Source: Mesorhizobium muleiense (GTDB lineage Bacteria; Pseudomonadota; Alphaproteobacteria; Rhizobiales; Rhizobiaceae). Taken from it: a stretch of 64,000 nucleotides of DNA. Positions 29,838 to 37,743 of the stretch are shown here, piece after piece (position 1 is the first letter of the stretch; the number at the start of each line of letters is the position of its first letter). The DNA is taken from assembly GCF_900099905.1 (NCBI RefSeq), contig NZ_FNEE01000028.1:16613-80612 (forward strand), read 5' to 3'. A program made the translations under genes and the position numbers. The notes beneath the pieces are model-generated. The model was not told where the DNA came from. It saw only the letters and a program-made list of their open reading frames with translations, and searched no databases.

Positions 29838-29945
29838 CGACGCGTCCAACTGGACGTCCAAGCACGCTCTAGCGCTTTTTAATCTACGCATCTCAACCTG
29901 CGCATCGTGCTTTCCGAGAATCGGTTCCGATTTGCGGGCCGATGC
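29838..29945. repeat. RIME-like intergenic repeat
   Basis: It contains GCGTCCAACTGGACGTCC, GCACGCTCTAGCGC, GTGCTTTCCGAGAATCGG and GGCCGATGCGCT in the order seen at 49943-50055. It fills the gap between plsC and rimI. Confidence 0.65.
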
Positions 29946-29946
29946 G

Positions 29947-30441
29947 CTAGCGAAGATCGCGGCGCATGACAAGCGCTCCGGTCGGGCCGTGCTCGGGCGA
30001 TCTGTAGTAGTTGGCACGTTTGCCGACCTCGCGGAATCCCAGCCGCCGATAGAGCGCGATCGCGGCGACGTTGGTCTCGTCGACCTCGAGGAAAAGCGCC
30101 TCGGCGCGTTGCGCATGCAGTTCGCGCAGCACCGCATCCATCAGTTGCCAGCCAAGGCCCTGGCGGCGATGGGAGCGCGCCACCGCGACAGTCAGGACCT
30201 CGCCTTCGCCGGCCGCCAGGCGCGCCAGCACGAAACCGACCGGCGGCTTGGCACCCTGGCCGGTCTCGCGCGCGGCATAGCCGAACACCGTGTCCTGCTC
30301 GATCAGCGCGGCGAATTCGTCATCACTCCACGGCCGGACGAAATCCTCGCGATGCAGCACCGACAGGGCCGCACTGTCGGCGACCGTCAGCGGCTCGAGC
30401 GCAAAGTCCCTGCGGCGCGGCTGGAGGAAAGGAATGCGCAT
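29947..30441 (-). CDS. rimI: Ribosomal protein S18-alanine N-acetyltransferase RimI
   Basis: A 164-residue GNAT protein. The acetyl-CoA loop is RSHRRQGLGWQLM, preceded by GEVLTVAVA. The C-terminus has LEVDETNVAAIALYRRLGFREVGKR, the RimI consensus. Its ATG overlaps the tsaB stop by one base (TGATG), and the tsaB-rimI pairing is near-universal. It acetylates the N-terminal alanine of S18 and may act on other proteins, cytoplasmic. Confidence 0.9.
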   Translation of the reverse strand: MRIPFLQPRRRDFALEPLTVADSAALSVLHREDFVRPWSDDEFAALIEQDTVFGYAARETGQGAKPPVGFVLARLAAGEGEVLTVAVARSHRRQGLGWQLMDAVLRELHAQRAEALFLEVDETNVAAIALYRRLGFREVGKRANYYRSPEHGPTGALVMRRDLR

Positions 30442-31130
30442 CAGTTTATCTTCCCGGCTCTCTTCCTGGACAGGATAAACCCGGCCTGCGGCTTGGCGTC
30501 AGCTCCGCGCAGATAAAGCGGTTTCGGCTTTTCGCCTTCACCCTTGGCAGCGGCCAGCCGGGCATAGATTGCGATATCCGTAGTGGCGCTTGTCGGGCCG
30601 ACGTCGAAGGCGCGCCCGGCCGATGCAGCAATTTGCGTGGCCGCGGTGCCGGCCAGAACCGGAAACCCGTCAACCGCCATGGCGGCGGCTTGCGAAAGCG
30701 TGGCCACCGCGGGACCGTAAATCAAAACGGATGCTTCGTCGTAAAGCGCTGCATCGATCTCCTCGCGGCCGGCGTCGAGCGCGGCCAGCACGGCGCGGCC
30801 GGGAAATGTCTCTTTCGCCTGCGCCGCCAGCGCTTCCAGCGTCGTCACCCCGATTGCCGGGATTTTCAGCGCCAGCGCCAGGCCCCGCGCCGCCGAGACG
30901 CCGACGCGCAGGCCGGTGAAGGAGCCCGGGCCGGTGGAGACAGCGATGGCGCCAAGACCGGCATAGTCGGTGCCGCCGATCGTCAACGCCTCTTCGATCA
31001 CTGCCATCAGATGTTCGGCATGGCCCTTGCCGAGATCGAGCACCGAGCGGCCGAGTTCCTTCCCGGCCGCCGCGTCGTAGACACAGGCGGCGCAGAGATT
31101 GGCGGCACAATCGATGGCAAGCAACTTCAT
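30441..31130 (-). CDS. tsaB: tRNA threonylcarbamoyladenosine biosynthesis protein TsaB
   Basis: 229 residues from the ATG at 31130 (MKLLAIDCAANLCAACVYD). The upstream part of the open frame is not conserved. The family core is AVSTGPGSFTGLRVGVSAARGLAL. TsaB is an inactive ASKHA-fold paralogue of TsaD and, with TsaD and TsaE, transfers threonylcarbamoyl to A37 of ANN-decoding tRNAs. It is coupled to rimI. It lies divergent-tail to the iron operon, whose last gene ends at 31312. Confidence 0.93.
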   Translation of the reverse strand: MKLLAIDCAANLCAACVYDAAAGKELGRSVLDLGKGHAEHLMAVIEEALTIGGTDYAGLGAIAVSTGPGSFTGLRVGVSAARGLALALKIPAIGVTTLEALAAQAKETFPGRAVLAALDAGREEIDAALYDEASVLIYGPAVATLSQAAAMAVDGFPVLAGTAATQIAASAGRAFDVGPTSATTDIAIYARLAAAKGEGEKPKPLYLRGADAKPQAGFILSRKRAGKIN

Positions 31131-31311
31131 GAGACGGCCGGTTGGCAGCGCCCGCTTGGGGCACAGGGGGTTCGAAAGACAATTTCCCTGTGCCTGCCAT
31201 GGCTCGTCCCTGCAAGGGGATAATGCATAAATCGTTTGGCGGCTTCGCTTCGACCTCGCCCAAAAAGAGGTAACTCTCGGCGACCACAACCGTCAATGAA
31301 CCAGTGCCGCA

Positions 31312-32418
31312 CTATGCGGCCTGGTCGATGCGCAGCATGTGATTGTCCCAGACATAGTCCGGCTCGGACCGTGTCGCGCCGCCGGCTTGGGCTATCTGCC
31401 CCGTGCCGGTCGTCGCCATGAAGCTCGTCCCGTCGGGCGCCACGCCGCAGACCTCTGCCAGTGCGCTGGTGGCGACGATCCGGCCGCTGGCCGCATCGAT
31501 GATGGCAAGCGAGTTGCCTTCCGGCGAGGACACTGCGACGGTACCGGCAGCAGGGTTGGCGGCGACCGAGCCGATGTAATTCCTGAAGCCGGACAGCACG
31601 TCCTGCGGCATGTCGAGCAGTTGCAGATCCTTGCCGCGCGCGGCGCGGCCGACCAGCAACGGACGATCGCCGCCCGGCCCCCTGTACTGGCAGCCGAACC
31701 AGACCGCGCCGGATTTGTCGGTATCCATATGCCGGATCGAAAGCTGGTGCAGCGCCGGCGGCAATTCGTGCTTTTCGACAAGGTCGCCGGTAAAGCGGTC
31801 GACCAGCACATAAGATGGCTTCATCGTCGCGATGTTGAGCTCGGCGCGGCCATAATCGGGATGCGTCTCGATGCCGCCATTGGCGACGGCAATCGTCCTG
31901 CCATCGCCGAGCAGCAGCAGCTCGTGCGGACCCATGCCATAGGTCGGGAACTCGCCAACGCGCTTGAATTTCGCACGCGTGTCATAGACGCCGACCACGC
32001 CGGCGGCATTGTCGAAATCGTTCTCGGTGGCGTAGAGCAGCGCACCGTCGGTCGAAAACACGCCGTGGCCGAAGAAATGCCGGCCACTGATGCTGGCAAA
32101 GGTCAGCGGCTCGTCGCGGCCGGTATGGTCGAACACAACCGCGAAAGTGCCGGGCTGCCTGGCAAAGACGACCGAGCGTTTCGACAGCGGATCGAAGGTG
32201 ACGTCGTGACCGCGGGCGGGCAGGTCGATGGCATGCAGCACCTTGCCGGCCTCGGACAGGATCGCCGCGCCATAGCTGCCGTCGCGCTTGACGAAAGCGG
32301 TGGCGAAGACGGCGTCCGTGCTAAGCGTCTTCGCCCATGCCGGCGGCGCCATCGCCGCAACAAAGCCTGCCCCGGCAGCCCTCAGGAAGTCGCGGCGGTC
32401 GATCAGCGACGTTTTCAG
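31312..32418 (-). CDS. Tat-exported DUF1513 beta-propeller protein, non-canonical start
   Basis: The first in-frame ATG (32352) gives 346 residues but leaves the signal peptide incomplete. The frame continues upstream to encode IDRRDFLRAAGAGFVAAMAP, a textbook Tat signal (RRxFL plus hydrophobic stretch, cleavage near AWA). No ATG, GTG or TTG lies upstream. The candidates are CTG at 32418 (GGAG six bases ahead) or ATT at 32421 overlapping the imelysin B stop (TGATT). The mature part has repeated blade-like segments (GHDVTFDPLSKRSVVFAR; GHGVFSTDGALLYATEND; GMGPHELLLLGDGRTIAVAN), as in DUF1513 proteins found with imelysins. Periplasmic iron handling is inferred. It is the last gene of the operon. 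Confidence 0.72.
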   Translation of the reverse strand: MKTSLIDRRDFLRAAGAGFVAAMAPPAWAKTLSTDAVFATAFVKRDGSYGAAILSEAGKVLHAIDLPARGHDVTFDPLSKRSVVFARQPGTFAVVFDHTGRDEPLTFASISGRHFFGHGVFSTDGALLYATENDFDNAAGVVGVYDTRAKFKRVGEFPTYGMGPHELLLLGDGRTIAVANGGIETHPDYGRAELNIATMKPSYVLVDRFTGDLVEKHELPPALHQLSIRHMDTDKSGAVWFGCQYRGPGGDRPLLVGRAARGKDLQLLDMPQDVLSGFRNYIGSVAANPAAGTVAVSSPEGNSLAIIDAASGRIVATSALAEVCGVAPDGTSFMATTGTGQIAQAGGATRSEPDYVWDNHMLRIDQAA

Positions 32419-32420
32419 AA

Positions 32421-33500
32421 TCAGTCTCCGTCGAGCGACGAGAACCCGGCGGTCAGGCCGAATTCGGCGGTTAGCCTGGTGCCAATCAGGGTCGAGAGGC
32501 TGGATGTCACCAGCGAGAAGTGGTCGAGCTTCTGGCGCAGCGCCGGATCGGCAAGCGCCTTGTCGATCGGGCCTCTGATGGCGGTGGCGTCGGCGGCGCC
32601 GTTGACGAGCTGGATGTGGATCGATTCCGCCATCCAGCGCGCATCGGGCGACAGCGCGTCGCCAAGCTGCGAAGCCTGGAACAGAGCGTCCATCCCCGAA
32701 AGATTTCCGGTCAGCGAACGCGCGGTGTTTTGTGAACGCCAGTAGATCGCCTGTTTCGGCTTGTCGGCCTGCGGGCTACTGCCCAGAAAACCTTTCAGGC
32801 GCACGTCACGGACCATCTCCAGTTCGTTGATGAAGACGCCGACCAATTCGGTCACCGCTTCCGTGCCGTCGCGATAGAGTGCGTTCTGCGGCCCCGGATT
32901 GGCCCAAAGTGCTGCAAAGCCGTCGGGCTTGTTCCAGGCGTCGCTGACCTCGGCGGCAATCGTTTCGATGTTGCCGGCGACGGCCGCGCCGTAAGCGCAG
33001 CGATAGGGATCGTCCCTGCCGGCGAGCCGCTCGGCGCCATCGCCGTAAAGCACGAATTCCAGCGCGCCGAGCCCTTGCATGGCGACGCTCTTTGTCGCCA
33101 GATGGGCCGGATCGGCGGCGGTCCGGTCTTTACTGGCCAACGCCGCCTGCACCTGCCTCAGGCCGATGCTCTTGCGGTCCGGCCAAAACAGCATGCGTTC
33201 CAGCCGGTTGTTCTGCGTGATCGGTCCGATGCGGATGATCTCGACGACCGACCAGGCATCCACGGTGCCGGAGAATTCGGCACGCGCCGCATCGAGATGG
33301 TCCTGCGAAGGCGCGTCGCACAGCGTCCGCACTGCCTTGCTCAGGCTGTCGGCATGGTCTTTCAGGCGTGCATAGGCCGGGCGGACAAAGCCGTCGATCG
33401 CTCGCTGGATCACGTCGGAAGCCTTCACCGCTGCGGACGCCGGCAATGCGCCGGCGAGGACCAGCGGGAGAACCAGAACAAACGCCAGACGCTTCGACAT
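32421..33500 (-). CDS. Imelysin-family periplasmic protein (imelysin B)
   Basis: 359 residues from the ATG at 33500, whose first base overlaps the stop of the di-haem gene (TGATG), so translation is coupled. The N-terminal MSKRLAFVLVLPLVLAGALPASAA is a Sec signal peptide. The rest is a single imelysin (peptidase M75-like) domain with GLGALEFVLYGDG, which takes the place of the GxHxxE motif. The histidine is missing, so this paralogue is divergent from imelysin A. Imelysins are iron-regulated and related to EfeO; they are thought to bind metal or haem-iron in the periplasm rather than act as proteases. Confidence 0.82.
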   Translation of the reverse strand: MSKRLAFVLVLPLVLAGALPASAAVKASDVIQRAIDGFVRPAYARLKDHADSLSKAVRTLCDAPSQDHLDAARAEFSGTVDAWSVVEIIRIGPITQNNRLERMLFWPDRKSIGLRQVQAALASKDRTAADPAHLATKSVAMQGLGALEFVLYGDGAERLAGRDDPYRCAYGAAVAGNIETIAAEVSDAWNKPDGFAALWANPGPQNALYRDGTEAVTELVGVFINELEMVRDVRLKGFLGSSPQADKPKQAIYWRSQNTARSLTGNLSGMDALFQASQLGDALSPDARWMAESIHIQLVNGAADATAIRGPIDKALADPALRQKLDHFSLVTSSLSTLIGTRLTAEFGLTAGFSSLDGD

Positions 33501-35107
33501 CACAAAGACTCCAGGAATTTGACCAGTGCGGCGCGATCGGGCGCGGCGGCGGCGGCAAAGCGGTCGCGCGCCTTCTGCCCCTCGCCGCCATGCCACAGGA
33601 TCGCCTCGGTCAGGGTGCGCGCCCGCCCGTCGTGCAGGAAGAAGGTGTTGCCGTTGACGGTCTGGGTAAGACCGATGCCCCACAGCGGCGGCGTGCGCCA
33701 TTCGCTCCCGCTGGCATCGCCCACCGCTTGCCCGTCGGCGAGGCCCGGCCCCATGTCGTGCAGCAGAAAATCGGAATAGGGCCAGATCAGCTGGAAGGCC
33801 TGCGCCTTGTTGGGCGTGCCGCGGCGGGTGACGAATTTCGGCGTATGGCAGGCAATGCAGCCCATGTCGTAGAACAGCTTCTTGCCGGCCAGCACATCGG
33901 GCTTGTCGAGATCGCGCCGCGCCGGCACGGCGAGGTTTTGCGAATAGAAGGTGACCAGGTCCATCACCGGCGGCGGCGCCTCGACTGGGCCAAGGCGCTC
34001 CTGGACGCCGTTGGCCATGGCAAGGCAGTTCTTTTCGGCCGCGGTGCAATCGCCCCAGTGGTTCGGCACTTCCGGCGTCGAAATGCCGATGTCGCCGGCG
34101 AACGCGTCCGCCGCTTGCTGGCGAATCGAAGGGGTCTGCGCCTTCCAGCCAAAGCGGCCGAGCGTCGGCTCGCCGCTGTGGCCGTCGCGCACAATATTGG
34201 GCTTTCCGGAGATGCCGTCACTGTTGCGATCGTCCGGATCGGCACTGGCGAGAATGTCGGCCGGCGCGATTTGCTCGACCAGGCCGAGGCCGATCATCGG
34301 CGGCGTCAAGCGCGGCGAAAGCGTGGTGTGCGGATCGAGCGGCCCGTTGGCAAGATCATCGACCGAATAACTCGGCTTGCGCAGCCAAACCACGGTGCCG
34401 TCCGGCAGGGTGACTTTTTGCTCCTGATAGACGACACGCATCCTGCCTTCGCCGCGAAGGCCCGGAACGGCCAGTTCCTGCAATTGCGAGCCGTAGACCG
34501 GATCAGGGAAGTTGAGCACCTTGCCGGCGGCGAGCGCTGCTTTCTCCTCTTCGGTGCTCGCCTGCCGCGCCAGCCGCAGGAACATCGAGGTGGTGCCGCT
34601 GTCGGCTTGCGGCGGATGACCGCGACCGTCCTTCAGATGGCAATTCTGGCACGCCCGCTCGTTGAACAGCGGACCAAGCCCGTCCGATGCCTGCGTCGAC
34701 GAGGGCGATGACACCCAGTTCTTGCGGAAAAGAGCATTGCCGAGCTTGAAGGTGCCTTGTTCCTCGAAAGTGATATTGGCGGAAGATTGCGAGAAAGCGT
34801 CCTTGTTGGCGCCTTTCCGCGACGTGCCGGCGCCACCCTGCATCGGCTCGAACTGCTCGGGCTTGGAGAAATCCCTGGTCGGCCTGGTGATGGCAATGAC
34901 GCGCGCCAGATCCTTCGGCGTCAGATCGGCACGGCCGGTGGCGAGACCCGCCGGTTCGGGCGCGCCGGCCAGCGCCGTGGCGGTCAGCGCGACCACTACG
35001 GCAGGCGAAAGCCCACGAAGCCAGCTGTATCGCAGGTTGTGCTGGGACGACAGGCCGCAATCCTCGGCCCGCCGCAAGCGGCGCAAGTAGTCTAAGCGGC
35101 GCCGCAT
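33500..35107 (-). CDS. Di-haem c-type oxidoreductase (DUF1111 family)
   Basis: 535 residues. A basic start is followed by a hydrophobic stretch (SPAVVVALTATALAG) as signal or anchor. Two CxxCH haem c sites are visible: CQNCH in FNERACQNCHLKDGRGHPP (about residue 150) and CIACH in FYDMGCIACHTP (about 415). DUF1111 proteins are periplasmic di-haem proteins, formerly named thiol oxidoreductases, and usually sit beside imelysins. An electron-transfer role in iron oxidation or reduction is inferred. It lies 12 bp downstream of bfr and overlaps imelysin B. Confidence 0.85.
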   Translation of the reverse strand: MRRRLDYLRRLRRAEDCGLSSQHNLRYSWLRGLSPAVVVALTATALAGAPEPAGLATGRADLTPKDLARVIAITRPTRDFSKPEQFEPMQGGAGTSRKGANKDAFSQSSANITFEEQGTFKLGNALFRKNWVSSPSSTQASDGLGPLFNERACQNCHLKDGRGHPPQADSGTTSMFLRLARQASTEEEKAALAAGKVLNFPDPVYGSQLQELAVPGLRGEGRMRVVYQEQKVTLPDGTVVWLRKPSYSVDDLANGPLDPHTTLSPRLTPPMIGLGLVEQIAPADILASADPDDRNSDGISGKPNIVRDGHSGEPTLGRFGWKAQTPSIRQQAADAFAGDIGISTPEVPNHWGDCTAAEKNCLAMANGVQERLGPVEAPPPVMDLVTFYSQNLAVPARRDLDKPDVLAGKKLFYDMGCIACHTPKFVTRRGTPNKAQAFQLIWPYSDFLLHDMGPGLADGQAVGDASGSEWRTPPLWGIGLTQTVNGNTFFLHDGRARTLTEAILWHGGEGQKARDRFAAAAAPDRAALVKFLESL

Positions 35108-35119
35108 TCCGGCATGTCC

Positions 35120-35605
35120 CTAATCCGCCTCGTCGGCCGATGCGGCGTTGAGCTGGCCGTATTTTTCCTCGCCGATCGAGGCGAGCAGGTCGAGTTGCGT
35201 CTCGAGGAAGTCGATGTGACCTTCCTCGTCGGACAACAAATCCTCGAACAGCTTCATCGTCACATAGTCACCTGCTTCGTCACAAATCTCGCGCGACCGT
35301 TTGTAGGCAGTGCGCGCGTCATACTCGCCGGCAAGATCCGATTCGAGCACTTCCTTGACATTCTGTCCGATGCGCAGCGGCGCTACCGACTGCAGGTTCG
35401 GATGGCCTTCAAGGAAGATGATGCGGGCCACGAGCCGGTCGGCATGGTGCATCTCCTCGATCGATTCCGCGCGTTCCTTCTTTGCCAGCTTGGCGTATCC
35501 CCAGTCTTCCAGCAGGCGGAAATGCACCCAGTACTGATTGACTGCTCCAAGTTCCAGAAACAGAGCCTCGTTAAGCCGCTCTATGATCTGTTGTTCGCCT
35601 TTCAT
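35120..35605 (-). CDS. bfr: Bacterioferritin
   Basis: 161 residues from the ATG at 35605. The ferroxidase ligands are all present and match E. coli numbering: E18, E51, H54, E94, E127, H130. The haem ligand M52 is in EEMHHADR, so it should assemble as a haem-containing 24-mer that oxidises Fe2+ and stores ferric mineral in the cytoplasm. The gene start lies 35 bp inside the end of bfd. In Rhizobiales bfr is a known Irr target, which fits the ICE box upstream of this operon. Confidence 0.95.
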   Translation of the reverse strand: MKGEQQIIERLNEALFLELGAVNQYWVHFRLLEDWGYAKLAKKERAESIEEMHHADRLVARIIFLEGHPNLQSVAPLRIGQNVKEVLESDLAGEYDARTAYKRSREICDEAGDYVTMKLFEDLLSDEEGHIDFLETQLDLLASIGEEKYGQLNAASADEAD

Positions 35606-35882
35606 GGGTTCTGCTCCCGTATTGGACGCGCAGGCCTCTGACGCGATCCAGGTGTGAAACGACATCCACGCCGCTCGCCTCCGAGCGGGCGTGGTAATTT
35701 TCGGTTACCCGAATGATCGTTTCGACCACATTTGGGAAGCAGCCGCAACAGCGACCACGCTTCTGCATGGCATGATAGATCTTCGCCGGCACGATAAGCT
35801 GCCAAGGGTCCTGATCCAGCAGCCCGACGATCGTCTGCTCAATCTCCTTCTCGGTGATGATGTTGCAATGGCAGATCAGCAT
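35571..35882 (-). CDS. bfd: Bacterioferritin-associated ferredoxin
   Basis: 103 residues. The [2Fe-2S] ligands follow the Bfd pattern: C4 and C6 in LICHCNI, C45 and C48 in RCCGCFP. Bfd docks on bacterioferritin near the haem and supplies the electron that releases stored iron. The ferredoxin core ends near residue 65; the remaining 40 residues are a low-conservation tail whose coding sequence runs 35 bp into bfr, so the two are translationally tied. The upstream gene is imelysin A (98-bp gap). Confidence 0.88.
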   Translation of the reverse strand: MLICHCNIITEKEIEQTIVGLLDQDPWQLIVPAKIYHAMQKRGRCCGCFPNVVETIIRVTENYHARSEASGVDVVSHLDRVRGLRVQYGSRTHERRTTDHRAA

Positions 35883-35980
35883 TATTTGCTCTGTGTGGCT
35901 GACGGCGCGTGCTCGGCGCCATGTGGCTTATTTTCTTAGTGGAGCCTGGGCTTTCGGTTCGGGCTCCGGGCATCGACGCC

Positions 35981-37282
35981 TTACTGAAACACCTTGTCCG
36001 GCGCATCGAGGCTGTCCGAGCCCTCGAAGGCGATGGCATTGAGTTTCAGGGTGCCGACGGCGCGTTCGATCGACTTGGTCTGATCGACCAGCGCGTCGAT
36101 CGCTGCCTGCACGGTGGCGTTGCCTTGCGTATTGCCTTCGCCGATCTGCTGGTCATAGGCCTCGCCGCCAAGCGCCCGCGCCTTGATGGCTTCCATCTTG
36201 GCGACGGTGCCATCTAGCTTGTCCGACAATTCCTTGTCGACCGCCGGATCGGCCTCCTTGACCATGTCGGATACCGACGGTCCTTCGACGACGGTGCCGT
36301 CGAGGCGGGTGTAGCTGCCCTTATAGGCGGCGCGAATGCCGACGGCATCGTAGAGATGGGAATCGTAGGTGTTGTCGGAGAAGCAGTCATGCTCCTCTTC
36401 CGGGTCGTGCAGCAGCAGGCCGAGCTTCATGCGCTCGCCGGCGAGTTCGCCATAGGACAGCGAGCCCATGCCGGTGAGGATGGTCGAGACGCCGGCTTTC
36501 GGCTCGCCATCTGCAAGGTTCTTGCGGGCGGCGCCGCCTTCCTTCCAGTCGTCGACCATGTCCTGCAGATCGGAAACCAGAAGCTCGCTCGCCGACTTCA
36601 GGTACTGCGCGCGACGATCGCAATTGCCGCCGGTGCAGTTGGCGAGGTCGTAGTCGGTATAGGGCCGTTCGCCAGCGCCCGGGCCGGTGCCGTGCAGGTC
36701 CTGGCCCCACAGCAGGAATTCGATGGCGTGATAACCGGTCGCCACATTGGCCTCGATGCCGCCGGCCTCCTGCAGCGTGCCGGAGAGGAACTCGGGAGTA
36801 AGATTGGTGGCGTCGATCTTCTTGCCGTCGATCTCGATCGACTTGTTGGCGATCACATTGGCGGTATACAGCGCATTCGCGTCCGACTCGGTGCCGTAGT
36901 TCTCGGCGACATAATCGATCAGGCCTTCGTCCAGCGGCCAGGCGTTCACCTTGCCTTCCCAGTCGTCGACGATGGCGTTGCCGAAGCGATAGACTTCGGT
37001 CTGCTGATAGGGAACGCGCGACGCTTTCCAGGCCTCGCGGGCGGCAATCAGCGTTTCCACCGAAGGCTTGGCGAGCAGCGCGTCGACGGCCTTGTCGAGC
37101 GCCTGCGCCGCGGTCAGCGAATCCTCATATTTGGCGAGCGCAATATCGGAATAGGTCTTGATGACCGCCTTGGCATCGGTTTCCGCCTTGGCCGGCAGCA
37201 CGAATATCGCCGCCGTCAAGGCCACCGTGGCGCCGATCGCTGCAAGCCTGCTGCCATATCGCGCCGTGATCATCGCTCTCAT
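35981..37282 (-). CDS. Imelysin-family iron-regulated periplasmic protein (imelysin A)
   Basis: 433 residues from the ATG at 37282, preceded by GAGGGAGAAGACAATC. A Sec signal peptide is visible (RLAAIGATVALTAAIFVLPAKAE). The imelysin motif GxHxxE is intact as TGYHAIEFLLWGQDLH (about residues 170-185). Typical flanking blocks are VYRFGNAIVDDWEGKVNAWPL and DLANCTGGNCDRRAQYL. It resembles the IrpA/ICMP type, which is induced or repressed by iron in cyanobacteria and proteobacteria. It probably captures iron in the periplasm. It is the first long gene of the operon, 22 bp after a 37-aa ORF and behind the ICE box. Confidence 0.9.
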   Translation of the reverse strand: MRAMITARYGSRLAAIGATVALTAAIFVLPAKAETDAKAVIKTYSDIALAKYEDSLTAAQALDKAVDALLAKPSVETLIAAREAWKASRVPYQQTEVYRFGNAIVDDWEGKVNAWPLDEGLIDYVAENYGTESDANALYTANVIANKSIEIDGKKIDATNLTPEFLSGTLQEAGGIEANVATGYHAIEFLLWGQDLHGTGPGAGERPYTDYDLANCTGGNCDRRAQYLKSASELLVSDLQDMVDDWKEGGAARKNLADGEPKAGVSTILTGMGSLSYGELAGERMKLGLLLHDPEEEHDCFSDNTYDSHLYDAVGIRAAYKGSYTRLDGTVVEGPSVSDMVKEADPAVDKELSDKLDGTVAKMEAIKARALGGEAYDQQIGEGNTQGNATVQAAIDALVDQTKSIERAVGTLKLNAIAFEGSDSLDAPDKVFQ

Positions 37283-37304
37283 GATTGTCTTCTCCCTCGG
37301 GAAT

Positions 37305-37418
37305 TCAGTGAAATGCCGGCGCCAAAGGCGCGTCGGCAGGCAATCGGCGCCAAGGCAGGTCCATGCCATTGAGCGAGATACAGGCCGCGGCATAGCGCGG
37401 TTTGCGGAAGAAAGACAT
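37305..37418 (-). CDS. Candidate 37-residue small protein or leader peptide
   Basis: The ORF runs from the ATG at 37418 to a TGA at 37305 and encodes MSFFRKPRYAAACISLNGMD followed by LPWRRLPADAPLAPAFH. It is too short for routine gene calls. The support is a near-perfect Shine-Dalgarno sequence, TTGGAGG, seven bases before the ATG, in a position between the Irr box and imelysin A. The stop lies 22 bp before the imelysin A start. The peptide is basic, with one Cys and two Arg-rich patches, and has no clear membrane segment. I do not recognise it. It could be a leader peptide or a real small protein. Confidence 0.5.
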   Translation of the reverse strand: MSFFRKPRYAAACISLNGMDLPWRRLPADAPLAPAFH

Positions 37419-37486
37419 CGAAATGCCTCCAATCGAAAGGGTTCAAGGCCCAGACATCAAAGGGATGCGCTTGACGCGCACGCTTC

Positions 37487-37515
37487 CATAAAGCGATGAA
37501 GGTGCCGGAAGTCAA
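37487..37515 (-). promoter_or_regulatory. Second promoter candidate of the iron operon
   Basis: On the minus strand TTGACT (37510-37515), 17-nt spacer, TTTATG (37487-37492). If this is the real promoter, the ICE box lies about 35 bp upstream of its -35, a position that fits activation rather than repression. Confidence 0.4.
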
Positions 37516-37550
37516 CCAATTTCAGAGAGAAAAGCCAATTGAAACAACAG

Positions 37551-37567
37551 TTTAGAATTATTCTAAA
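37551..37567. promoter_or_regulatory. Irr operator (ICE box)
   Basis: TTTAGAATTATTCTAAA is an exact match to the ICE consensus TTTAGAA-N3-TTCTAAA bound by rhizobial Irr. The dyad extends three more bases on each side (CAG...CTG). It lies 133 bp upstream of the 37-aa ORF and 269 bp upstream of imelysin A. Confidence 0.9.
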
Positions 37568-37580
37568 CTGCAAGTATCAA
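37552..37580 (-). promoter_or_regulatory. Promoter candidate overlapping the ICE box
   Basis: TTGATA (37575-37580), 17-nt spacer, TTCTAA (37552-37557) on the minus strand. The ICE box covers the -10, so Irr bound under low iron would block it, the expected logic for an operon carrying bacterioferritin. Confidence 0.5.
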
Positions 37581-37743
37581 CTTTAGCCGTATTTGCCGCG
37601 CCGCCGTCGAACGAACGATTGACAGACCGCCATTCCGGGTGCGACCCGCAAGGGTGGTCTTGCGGCGGCGTCAGACAATCGCCACTTGGCGAGACGTCCT
37701 AGACTTGGATAACGCCTAGGAGAGATGAGGAATTGGGGCTGCG

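Larger units (their letters stand above)
37419..37743. other. Divergent regulatory region of the iron operon
   Basis: A gene-free stretch between the small ORF and the divergent flavoprotein gene. It contains the ICE box at 37551-37567, two promoter candidates reading left, and a possible plus-strand promoter TTGGCG-N17-ATAACG just upstream of 37744. The remainder shows no further recognisable structure. Confidence 0.55.

Noticed and set aside
33501..34049. Imelysin B with a 542-residue reading frame
   Set aside because: The first 183 codons are another frame of the di-haem gene; the signal peptide begins at 33500, which overlaps the preceding stop.
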